Origin: JANMQK01 sp031370485 | Lineage (GTDB): Bacteria; Acidobacteriota; Polarisedimenticolia; Gp22-AA2 | Assembly: GCA_031370485.1 (NCBI GenBank) | Contig: JANMQK010000391.1 | Coordinates: 1 to 14,044, forward strand | Direction of reading: 5' to 3' | DNA: 14,044 nt | Part shown: positions 6,625-13,437 of the stretch, in pieces | Position numbering within the stretch: the first letter of the stretch is position 1 | Layout: each line of letters opens with the position of its first letter | The notes under the pieces: model-generated | What the model saw: the letters and a program-made list of their open reading frames with translations, nothing else | Database searches by the model: none | What the model was told of the DNA's origin: nothing | Translations under genes and position numbers: made by a program

Positions 6625-8285
6625 GCGCGGGCCGCGCCTCCGCGCGCGTCGTCAGGGCGCCGAGGGGGACGTCTCTCTCCTGCAAGGGATGGCAGCAGGA
6701 GGCGGCGCTGCGGATGCTGATGAACAACCTCGATCCCGACGTCGCGGAGAAGCCCGATGAGCTCATTGTGTACGGCGGGACCGGGAAGGCGGCCCGCAAC
6801 TGGGATTGCTTCGAGGCCCTGGTGCGCTCCCTGCGCGAGTTGGCGGACGATGAGACGCTCCTCGTCCAGTCGGGGAAGCCGGTGGGGGTCTTCCGGACGC
6901 ACCGGGACGCTCCCCGGGTTCTGATCGCCAACGGTCTCCTGGTTCCCGCCTGGGCCACGTGGGACATCTTCAGGGAACTCGATCGCAAGGGCCTGACCAT
7001 GTACGGCCAGATGACGGCCGGGTCCTGGATCTACATCGGCACCCAGGGAATCCTCCAGGGAACCTACGAGACCTTCGCCTCCGCCGCGCGCCGCCATTTC
7101 GGCGGCAGCCTGGCCGGGAGGCTCGTCGTGACGGCGGGCCTGGGCGGGATGGGAGGCGCGCAGCCGCTCGCCGCCACCATGAATGGCGGTGTGATCCTGG
7201 CCATCGAGGTCGACAGGGACCGCATCCGCCGACGCCTCGAGACGCGCTACGTCGATCGCGAGACCTCCAGCCTCGAGGATGCCCTGTCCCTGGCGAAGCA
7301 GGCGCTGGCCCGGAAAGAGCCACTGTCGATCGCCCTGCACGCGAACGCCGCCGAAATCCTCCCCCGGCTCGCCGGGGGGCCGCTGCTCCCCGACCTGGTG
7401 ACCGACCAGACGAGCGCGCACGATCTGCTCAACGGCTATGTTCCCCACGGCATCCCCTATGAGGAAGCCCTGCGGCTGAGGACCGCCGATCCCGCAGAGT
7501 ACCAGCGGCGGTCGCGGCTGTCGGTGGCGGCGCATGTGCGGGCGATGCTCGCCCTACAGGCGAGAGGATCGATCGTGTTCGACTATGGCAACAACATCAG
7601 GCAGGAAGCCAAAGGCGCCGGGGTCAAGGAGGCGTTCGACATCCCCGGTTTCGTTCCCGCCTACATCCGCCCCCTGTTCTGCGAGGGGAAGGGGCCGTTC
7701 CGCTGGGTGGCGCTGTCGGGCGACCCGAAGGATATCGAGCGGACCGACGAGGCCCTCCTCGAGATGTTCCCGGAGAACGAGGCCCTCGGCCGCTGGATCC
7801 GGATGGCGGGCGAGCGGGTCGCGTTCCAGGGGCTGCCGGCGCGCATCTGCTGGCTGGGGTACGGCGAGCGGGCCCGCTTCGGACTGAAAATCAACGACCT
7901 CGTGGCCAGAGGCGTTGTCAAGGCTCCCATCGTGATCGGTCGGGACCATCTTGACGCGGGATCGGTCGCCTCGCCGAACCGCGAGACCGAGGCGATGCGC
8001 GACGGGTCGGACGCGATCGCCGACTGGCCGATCCTGAATGCCCTGCTCAACGCCACCGCCGGCGCCACCTGGGTCTCCGTCCATCACGGCGGAGGCGTCG
8101 GGATCGGCTACTCGCTGCACGCGGGGATGGTGGTCGTCGCCGACGGCACGCCGGAGGCCGCGGCGCGCCTGGAGCGGGTCCTCACGACCGACCCCGGCAC
8201 AGGTGTTGTGCGTCATGCCGACGCCGGCTATCCCGAGGCGCTCGATTTCGCGCGGCGGGCCCGCCTGAAAATCCCGGAAATCTGA
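6621..8285 (+). CDS. hutU: Urocanate hydratase (urocanase)
   Basis: The enzyme hydrates urocanate to 4-imidazolone-5-propionate with a tightly bound NAD+, the second step of histidine degradation. The 554-aa product is full length. The glycine-rich TAGLGGMGGAQPLA near residues 171-184 is the NAD-binding turn. Cys410 in PARICWLGYGERA matches the active-site Cys of Pseudomonas urocanase, and GRDHLDAGSVASPNRETE near residues 440-457 is the other signature block. It starts with GTG inside the last codons of hutH (GTGA, 4-base overlap), so translation is probably coupled; there is no separate strong ribosome site. The next pathway gene, hutI, does not follow: the next gene is a convergent transporter whose stop is 19 bases away. 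Confidence 0.97.
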   Translation: MSAGRASARVVRAPRGTSLSCKGWQQEAALRMLMNNLDPDVAEKPDELIVYGGTGKAARNWDCFEALVRSLRELADDETLLVQSGKPVGVFRTHRDAPRVLIANGLLVPAWATWDIFRELDRKGLTMYGQMTAGSWIYIGTQGILQGTYETFASAARRHFGGSLAGRLVVTAGLGGMGGAQPLAATMNGGVILAIEVDRDRIRRRLETRYVDRETSSLEDALSLAKQALARKEPLSIALHANAAEILPRLAGGPLLPDLVTDQTSAHDLLNGYVPHGIPYEEALRLRTADPAEYQRRSRLSVAAHVRAMLALQARGSIVFDYGNNIRQEAKGAGVKEAFDIPGFVPAYIRPLFCEGKGPFRWVALSGDPKDIERTDEALLEMFPENEALGRWIRMAGERVAFQGLPARICWLGYGERARFGLKINDLVARGVVKAPIVIGRDHLDAGSVASPNRETEAMRDGSDAIADWPILNALLNATAGATWVSVHHGGGVGIGYSLHAGMVVVADGTPEAAARLERVLTTDPGTGVVRHADAGYPEALDFARRARLKIPEI

Positions 8286-8304
8286 ACCCCTCCCCCATCC
8301 GATC

Positions 8305-10077
8305 TCAGGGATGGAAGGGCCATAGGATCGGGATGAGGATCAGGCTCACCAGAAGCGCCACGAGCGTCAGGGGCGTTCCCACCTTGACGAAATCGTTGAA
8401 GCGGTACCGCCCCGTGCTGTAGACCAGAAGGCAGGCCGGCTCGAACGGCGTGATGAACGAGCAGGACGCCGCGATGGTCACCGCGATCGCGAACGGCCGC
8501 GGCGCGACACCGATGAGATCGGCCGCGCGCGTGCTGATCGGCAGGACCAGGAGCGCCGCCGCGGCGTTGCTCAAGGGCTGCGTCAGGATCGCGGTCAGTA
8601 CGAAGAACGCCCCCAGCAGGATCTCAGGGGTCCGCGTGTTCAGAAGGCTGATGAGGCCGGTGGCCAGGAACTGCGCCGCCCCCGAACGCTCCATCGCCAT
8701 CCCGAGCGAGGTCATGCCGGCAAGCATGACCAGGAATCTCAAGTTGAGATAACTTCCCGCGTCCTCGGGTGACAGGCACTTGAGGGCCATGACCAGGGCA
8801 CCGCCGGCGAGAAACGCCGTCGGCGAGTCGAGCCAACCCACGACCGTCGAGAGGATGGCGAGCCCCAAGACGGCCACCGCCAGAAGCGCTTTCCGTGGGT
8901 TGTAGCGTGGCAGCACGACGCTCTCGATAAGCAGCATCGTCGGCTCCTGCCCCAGCCGATCGAACATCTCCTCGCGGCCGTGGATGAGCAGCACGTCCCC
9001 GGCCCTCAGGCGGATCTTGCCGACCTTCTCGACCACGACCTCGCCGCGCCGGTGGATCGCCAGCACGCTCAGGTCGAAACGATGCCGGAAGTTGATCTCC
9101 TTGAGGCTTTTCCCGATGAAAGGGGAATTGTACGAAAGGGTCGCTTCCACGATCTTCACCTTATCGGTCTCGAGGTCGGCGCGCTTGAGCGCCGGGAGAG
9201 ACTTGATCTCGAGGCCCCGGGTCCCCTGCACCCCGGGAATCGTGCCGGCCTCCCCTTCGACGAGCAGCAGGTCCCCCGCCTGCAGGATCTCGGAACCGGG
9301 CGGGGAGATCATGCGCAGGTCGCCGCGCACGACCGCCAGGACATTGACGCCAAGGGACTTCCCGAGGTCGGCCTGCGAGAGCGGCTTCCCTGCCAAGGCG
9401 GCATTCTCCCGGACGACGATCTCGAACAGGAACCCCTTGATGCCGTATGCGTCGACCGCCTCCTCCTGGGGCGCGAGGCGCAGCATGAGCGGGGCGACGT
9501 AGAGGAGATAGAGCATTCCAATCGCGGCGATCGTGAGGCCCACCGGCGTCAGCTCGAAGAATCGCAGGGGCGCCTGCCCGTGCTGCTCGAGAGCGCCCGA
9601 GACGGCCACGTTCGTGGAGGTGCCGATGAGCGTGCACATGCCGCCCGTCATGGAAGCGAACGCGATCGGCAGGAGGTACTTGGCGCGGTTCACCTTGAAG
9701 CGCCTGGCCACAGCCTCGGCCACCGGGATGAACATCGCGGTGGCCGCGACGTTGTTGATGAGCGCCGAGAGGCCGTTCTCGGCGGCCAGGAGCAACGCCG
9801 CCATCTTCCGCTCGCTCGCCCCCGCGTGCTTGTTGATGAAGCGGGCGATGACGTCGGCCGCTCCGTTGTGGATGATCCCTCCCGTGAGGATCATCACCCC
9901 GGCGATCATGATGACGGCGGAGTTCGCGAAACCGAGAAAGGTTTCCTGGGGCGTCAGGACACCGGACACCGCCAGCACGACCATGAGGAGGAGGGAGAAG
10001 ACCTCGATGGCCATGAGCTCGAAGGCGAAATTGACGATAGCCAGGACCAGGAGGAGCAGGACGAGTGCAATCGCCAT
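8305..10077 (-). CDS. SLC13/DASS-family anion transporter with two cytoplasmic RCK_C (TrkA-C) domains
   Basis: The 590-aa membrane protein is predicted to carry a dicarboxylate or inorganic anion (such as sulfate) across the inner membrane, usually driven by sodium. Hydrophobic helices fill residues 1-200 and 395-590. The first half carries the SNT-like loop INNVAAT (about 107-113) and GTSTN (152-156); the second half carries TQPLSNAAA (499-507) and ITPFEPACLL. Between the halves lie two RCK_C-like domains at about 216-285 and 306-378, each with the family's LRAGDxLL / LQAGDLLL strand. In related proteins these bind ligands and regulate gating. The substrate cannot be read from the sequence. 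It converges with hutU and diverges from rlmI. No Shine-Dalgarno precedes the ATG; a promoter -10 lies only 8 bases upstream, so the mRNA may be leaderless. Confidence 0.92.
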   Translation of the reverse strand: MAIALVLLLLVLAIVNFAFELMAIEVFSLLLMVVLAVSGVLTPQETFLGFANSAVIMIAGVMILTGGIIHNGAADVIARFINKHAGASERKMAALLLAAENGLSALINNVAATAMFIPVAEAVARRFKVNRAKYLLPIAFASMTGGMCTLIGTSTNVAVSGALEQHGQAPLRFFELTPVGLTIAAIGMLYLLYVAPLMLRLAPQEEAVDAYGIKGFLFEIVVRENAALAGKPLSQADLGKSLGVNVLAVVRGDLRMISPPGSEILQAGDLLLVEGEAGTIPGVQGTRGLEIKSLPALKRADLETDKVKIVEATLSYNSPFIGKSLKEINFRHRFDLSVLAIHRRGEVVVEKVGKIRLRAGDVLLIHGREEMFDRLGQEPTMLLIESVVLPRYNPRKALLAVAVLGLAILSTVVGWLDSPTAFLAGGALVMALKCLSPEDAGSYLNLRFLVMLAGMTSLGMAMERSGAAQFLATGLISLLNTRTPEILLGAFFVLTAILTQPLSNAAAALLVLPISTRAADLIGVAPRPFAIAVTIAASCSFITPFEPACLLVYSTGRYRFNDFVKVGTPLTLVALLVSLILIPILWPFHP

Positions 10078-10085
10078 GGCGCGGG

Positions 10086-10115
10086 ATTCTGGCCCTTATC
10101 CGGACGGGCTGTCAA
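10086..10115 (-). promoter_or_regulatory. Promoter of the DASS transporter, predicted leaderless transcript
   Basis: On the minus strand a perfect TTGACA (10110-10115) is followed after 18 bases by CAGAAT (10086-10091; 4 of 6 matches). Only 8 bases separate the -10 from the ATG at 10077, so transcription should begin at or next to the start codon. Confidence 0.6.
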
Positions 10116-10137
10116 TCGCGCCGCCTCCCCTTCCGGC

Positions 10138-10143
10138 TACAAT
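10138..10143 (+). promoter_or_regulatory. -10 element of the rlmI promoter, predicted leaderless transcript
   Basis: TACAAT matches the -10 consensus at 5 of 6 positions and lies exactly 6 bases before the GTG at 10150, so the expected first transcribed base is the start codon. No good -35 exists at 16-18 bases; position 10115-10120 reads ATCGCG, directly next to the -35 of the opposing transporter promoter. Confidence 0.5.
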
Positions 10144-10149
10144 GCGCGG

Positions 10150-11343
10150 GTGAGCGAGTCCGCGCGTGGCCGGGTGTTTCTCCACAAGGGGCGTGATCGG
10201 CGCCTGCGCGCCGGGCATCTCTGGGTCTACGCCGGCGAGATCCAGCGTCTCGATCCTCCCCCGGAGCCGGGGGGGCCCGTCGAGGTGTTCGATCACCAGG
10301 GACGATTCCTGGCCCACGGCTACTGCAACCCGGCCTCCACGATCGTCGTCCGCGTGATGAGCCGCAGGCGTGATGAGCCGCTGGACGCGGGACTCCTGCG
10401 TAGACGGATAGCGCAGGCGGTGGCCTACCGCCGGACGTTCTACGAGGCTGGCGAGTCCTGCCGGCTGGTTTTCAGCGAGGGGGACTGGCTTCCGGGGCTC
10501 ACGGTGGACCGGTACGGCTCGCACCTGGCCGTGCAGATCTCGACCCTGGGGATGGACCGGTTACGCGATGAGATCGTGGCCGGGCTCCAGGACGCGGTGC
10601 ACCCGCGCGGGATCTTCGAGCGCAGCGACATGAGCGCGCGGAACCGCGAGGGGCTCGAGGCCCGGACGGGCCTGCTCGCTGGTGAAGTGCCTGACATGGG
10701 CGAGGTCTCGATCGACGGCCTGCGCTTCCTCGTGCCTCTCAAGGGAGGGCAGAAAACCGGGATGTACCTCGACCACCGAATGAACCGCCGGGCGCTGCAG
10801 ACCCATGCCCCGGGACAGCGCGTCCTCGACGTCTTCTGCAACACCGGGTCGTTCGGGCTCTATGCCCTGGCGTCGGGGGCCGAGTCGGTGACCGGCATCG
10901 AGATCTCGGCGGACTGCCTCGACATCGCGCGGCGCAACGCCGATCTCAACGGTGTGGCCGATCGCTGCCGCTTTCTCGGGGGCAACGCCTTCGACCTGCT
11001 CAAGGAGATGGACCAGGCCAGGGAGCGTTTCGGTCTGATCGTCCTCGATCCCCCGGCCTTCACCAAGAGCGCTCAGGCGGTCGAGGCGGCGCGCCGGGGC
11101 TACAAGGAGATCAATCTCCGCGCCCTGCGCCTGGCGGCGCCGGGCGGGGTGGTCCTGACGGCCTCCTGCTCCTACCATCTCGCGCCCGAGGAGTTCCTGG
11201 AGGTCGTGCGCGAAGCGGCCGCCGATGCCGGCCGGGAGGTCGCCCTTGTCGAGATGCGCGGCCAGGCGCCCGATCACCCGGTGAACCTGGCGGTCCCGGA
11301 GACCCGCTACCTGAAGGCAGTCCTGCTGCTCGTCCGTGCCTGA
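10150..11343 (+). CDS. rlmI: Class I SAM-dependent rRNA methyltransferase, RlmI-type (PUA + methyltransferase)
   Basis: The 397-aa product matches the length of RlmI, which makes 5-methylcytosine in 23S rRNA. A PUA-like RNA-binding region lies at residues 1-75 (GRVFLHKGRDRRLRAGHLWVY). The SAM-binding motif VLDVFCNTGSFGLYA begins near residue 225 with Asp227. Motif IV is LDPPAF at 299-304, and SCSYH (Cys340) supplies the likely catalytic Cys. The GTG at 10150 is chosen because homology starts at once, a -10 lies 6 bases upstream, and the product length then fits. The frame stays open far upstream to 8980, but that part is only the antisense of the transporter gene. Related family members modify other positions, so the exact target nucleotide is inferred. 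Confidence 0.92.
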   Translation: MSESARGRVFLHKGRDRRLRAGHLWVYAGEIQRLDPPPEPGGPVEVFDHQGRFLAHGYCNPASTIVVRVMSRRRDEPLDAGLLRRRIAQAVAYRRTFYEAGESCRLVFSEGDWLPGLTVDRYGSHLAVQISTLGMDRLRDEIVAGLQDAVHPRGIFERSDMSARNREGLEARTGLLAGEVPDMGEVSIDGLRFLVPLKGGQKTGMYLDHRMNRRALQTHAPGQRVLDVFCNTGSFGLYALASGAESVTGIEISADCLDIARRNADLNGVADRCRFLGGNAFDLLKEMDQARERFGLIVLDPPAFTKSAQAVEAARRGYKEINLRALRLAAPGGVVLTASCSYHLAPEEFLEVVREAAADAGREVALVEMRGQAPDHPVNLAVPETRYLKAVLLLVRA

Positions 11344-11366
11344 CGGCGGGCGCCGTCGCTTCTTTT
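11342..11366 (+). terminator. Intrinsic terminator of rlmI
   Basis: GACGGC (11342-11347), loop GGGC, and GCCGTC (11352-11357) form a perfect 6-bp stem followed by the T-rich run TTCTTTT (11360-11366). The stem starts inside the rlmI stop codon. It should separate rlmI from rmuC, which has its own promoter 28 bases further on. Confidence 0.65.
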
Positions 11367-11393
11367 CCTGCGCGGATCGCCCGGTTCCCGTCG

Positions 11394-11422
11394 TTGACAG
11401 CCCACCGGGGCGCCGCTAGACT
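11394..11422 (+). promoter_or_regulatory. Strong sigma-70-type promoter of rmuC, predicted leaderless transcript
   Basis: A perfect TTGACA (11394-11399), a 17-base spacer and TAGACT (11417-11422; 4 of 6 matches) end 8 bases before the GTG at 11431. Expected transcription begins at about 11429-11431, at or next to the start codon. The first 10 bases, TTGACAGCCC, are identical to those at the DASS transporter promoter. Confidence 0.75.
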
Positions 11423-11430
11423 GGCGCATC

Positions 11431-12543
11431 GTGTCGATCGAGACGGCCCTCCTGAGCCTTGCAGTGCTTCTGGCCGCGGGCCTGACGGCCACCGTCGTGG
11501 CCCTCGCGCGCAGGCGCCCGGCCGCCCCGCCCCAGCCGGATCCCTCCCTGGCCCTCATCCAGCAGCAGCTCACCAGCCTGGCCGGCGAGGTGTCCCGCGT
11601 GACCGCGCAGGTGCCGCGGGAGGTCACGGCGGCGCTCAACCAGGTGGCCGGGCAGGTCGGCCAGCGGCTTGCGGAGAACGCGCAGAGCGTGCAGAAGGCG
11701 AGCGCGGACACGGGAAAACTGATCGCCGACATCAACCTCAGGCTGGGCGATCTCGGAAGGACCGCGCAGCAGATCCTCGAGCTGGGCCCCGATATCCGGG
11801 GCCTGCAGCAGATCTTCCAGGCCCCCAAGTTTCGTGGAGGGCTGGGCGAAATGTCCCTTGAGTCCCTCCTCCGGCAGATCTTCCCCTCGGAGCACATCTC
11901 GCTGCAGCACGCCTTCAGCAACGGCGAGACGGTGGACGCCGTGGTGCGCCTGCCGGGGGGGATGGTCCCGATCGACTCCAAGTTCCCCCTCGCCAGCTTT
12001 CGAGCCATGCTCGAGGCCCCCGGCGACTCGGAACGCCAGAAGGCGCGGCGCGCGTTCGCCCGGGACGTGCGCAAGCACGTGGACGACATCGCCGGGAAGT
12101 ACATCCGGCCCGCGGAGGGGACGCTCGACTTCGCGCTGATGTACATCCCCGCGGAAAACGTCTACTACGAGATGATCGTCCACGACGAGCCGGGGGCCGG
12201 CGACGAGGAGATCAACGCCTACGCGCTCCGGCGCCGCGTGACTCCGGTCTCCCCCAACACGCTCTACGCGCATCTCAAGGCCATCGCCTTCGGGTTGATG
12301 GGACTGCGGCTGGAGGATCGCGCCCGCGAGATGCTCAAGAGGCTGCAGCAGCTCCACGGCGATTTCACCCTGTTCCAGGACGCCTTCGCGCTGGGGCAGA
12401 AACACCTCCGCAACGCCCAGGCGGCGTTCTCGGAGGCGGGCGAGCGCGTGTCGGGCCTCGCCTCGCAGGTCGATCAGTTCACCCAGGTCACGGACGAGGC
12501 GGCGCAGGCGCGGGTCCTGCCGCCCCCGACCGTGTCGCACTGA
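11431..12543 (+). CDS. rmuC: RmuC-family DNA recombination/limiting protein
   Basis: RmuC proteins limit inversions at short repeats in E. coli and contain a nuclease-like domain; the biochemical role is still poorly defined. The 370-aa product has one N-terminal membrane segment (about residues 5-26), so it is probably membrane-tethered. A helical, likely coiled-coil stretch follows at about 40-115. The conserved RmuC core contains KFRGGLGEMSLESLL, VPIDSKFPLASF, FALMYIPAENVYYE and SPNTLYAHLKAI. Another predicted helical segment ends the protein. At 370 aa it is shorter than E. coli RmuC (about 475 aa), mostly in the coiled coil and C-terminal tail. The start is GTG with no Shine-Dalgarno, and a consensus promoter abuts it. 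truA follows at short distance and is probably cotranscribed. Confidence 0.93.
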   Translation: MSIETALLSLAVLLAAGLTATVVALARRRPAAPPQPDPSLALIQQQLTSLAGEVSRVTAQVPREVTAALNQVAGQVGQRLAENAQSVQKASADTGKLIADINLRLGDLGRTAQQILELGPDIRGLQQIFQAPKFRGGLGEMSLESLLRQIFPSEHISLQHAFSNGETVDAVVRLPGGMVPIDSKFPLASFRAMLEAPGDSERQKARRAFARDVRKHVDDIAGKYIRPAEGTLDFALMYIPAENVYYEMIVHDEPGAGDEEINAYALRRRVTPVSPNTLYAHLKAIAFGLMGLRLEDRAREMLKRLQQLHGDFTLFQDAFALGQKHLRNAQAAFSEAGERVSGLASQVDQFTQVTDEAAQARVLPPPTVSH

Positions 12544-12620
12544 GAGCCCCGATGCGCGACCGGCGGCCCGCCAAGGGGGCTCCTCCGGGAACTCCGCCGG
12601 ACGGGGCAGCCCATGGCTCC

Positions 12621-13427
12621 ATGCGCAATATCCGCCTCCTTCTCGAGTACGAAGGGACGCGGTACGCCGGCTGGCAGGTGCAGAAGAACCAGCGCACGGT
12701 CATGGGGGACATTCTCGAGGCCATCGGGACGAGCTTCCGGGAGGAGCCCAGGCTCATGGGGGCCGGTCGGACCGATCAGGGAGTGCATGCCGAAGGACAG
12801 GTGGCCAATTTCTTCACCCGGTCGACGTTGCCGGCGCCGTCAATCGCCGACGCCCTGAACGAGGCGCTCCCGGCTGACATCAACATATTGCGCGCGGACG
12901 AGGTGCACCTCTCCTTTCACGCCCGTCATGACGCCCTGGCGCGCCGCTACCGCTATCAGATCGCCCAGCGGCGCTCGGCCTTCTTCAAGCGGCTGATCTG
13001 GTGGGTCAAGAAGCCGCTCTTCCTTGATCGCATGGAATCGGCCGCGAAGCCCCTCGTCGGCCGGCATGATTTCTCGTCGTTCGCGGACCGGACGAACCCG
13101 ATCGCCGAGCCGCGCGTGCGGGTGTTCTCCGCCGCGTTCCGCCGGAGCGACTTTCTCCTGTCGTTCACCATCGAGGCGGACCATTTCCTGCCCCGCATGG
13201 TCCGCCGGGTGGTCGGCGTCCTGGTTCAGATCGGGCTGGGGGTGATCCCTCCCGAGGCCGTCGAGCGATATCTCCGGGAGATCGTCGAGGACCCGGCGCA
13301 GTGGACGGCGCCTCCCTCGGGGCTTTTCCTGGAAAAAGTCCTCTACCCGGAGGCGTCGTCCGGAAAATCCTCCCTTGCCCGGGCGGGGGCCCGCCGATAT
13401 ACTCGCCCCCGAACCGGTACTGCGTGA
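12621..13427 (+). CDS. truA: tRNA pseudouridine(38-40) synthase
   Basis: TruA isomerises uridines 38-40 in the anticodon stem-loop of many tRNAs. The start at 12621 gives 268 aa beginning MRNIRLLLEYEGTRYAGW, the usual family N-terminus. Catalytic Asp52 lies in GAGRTDQGVHAEGQVANF. RRYRYQI, LVGRHDFSSFAD, FLPRMVRRVVGVLVQIG and PPSGLFLEKVLY are later family blocks. An in-frame ATG at 12552, 8 bases after the rmuC stop, would add 23 Pro/Gly/Arg-rich residues. Neither start has a good Shine-Dalgarno, so homology decides. About 24 residues after the conserved C-terminal block VLYPE are unusual; they overlie the promoter of the next gene. Expression probably comes from the rmuC promoter. Confidence 0.93.
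   Translation: MRNIRLLLEYEGTRYAGWQVQKNQRTVMGDILEAIGTSFREEPRLMGAGRTDQGVHAEGQVANFFTRSTLPAPSIADALNEALPADINILRADEVHLSFHARHDALARRYRYQIAQRRSAFFKRLIWWVKKPLFLDRMESAAKPLVGRHDFSSFADRTNPIAEPRVRVFSAAFRRSDFLLSFTIEADHFLPRMVRRVVGVLVQIGLGVIPPEAVERYLREIVEDPAQWTAPPSGLFLEKVLYPEASSGKSSLARAGARRYTRPRTGTA
13375..13403 (+). promoter_or_regulatory. Promoter of the baeRF gene, inside the truA tail, with a palindromic spacer
   Basis: TTGCCC (13375-13380) and TATACT (13398-13403; 5 of 6 matches) are separated by 17 bases. The spacer contains the inverted repeat GGCGGG-GG-CCCGCC at 13382-13395, centred almost exactly between the two hexamers. The predicted start near 13410 leaves a leader of about 28 bases with a ribosome site. 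Confidence 0.6.
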
Positions 13428-13437
13428 GGGAGCGTTG

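Noticed and set aside
8286..8304. Possible bidirectional terminator between hutU and the DASS transporter.
   Set aside because: The 19 bases are C-rich and contain no inverted repeat or T-run.
8980..10149. Upstream in-frame extension of the rlmI reading frame by 390 codons.
   Set aside because: It is the antisense of the DASS transporter, rich in Asp/Glu/Arg/His with no motif. RlmI homology and a -10 element both place the start at GTG 10150.
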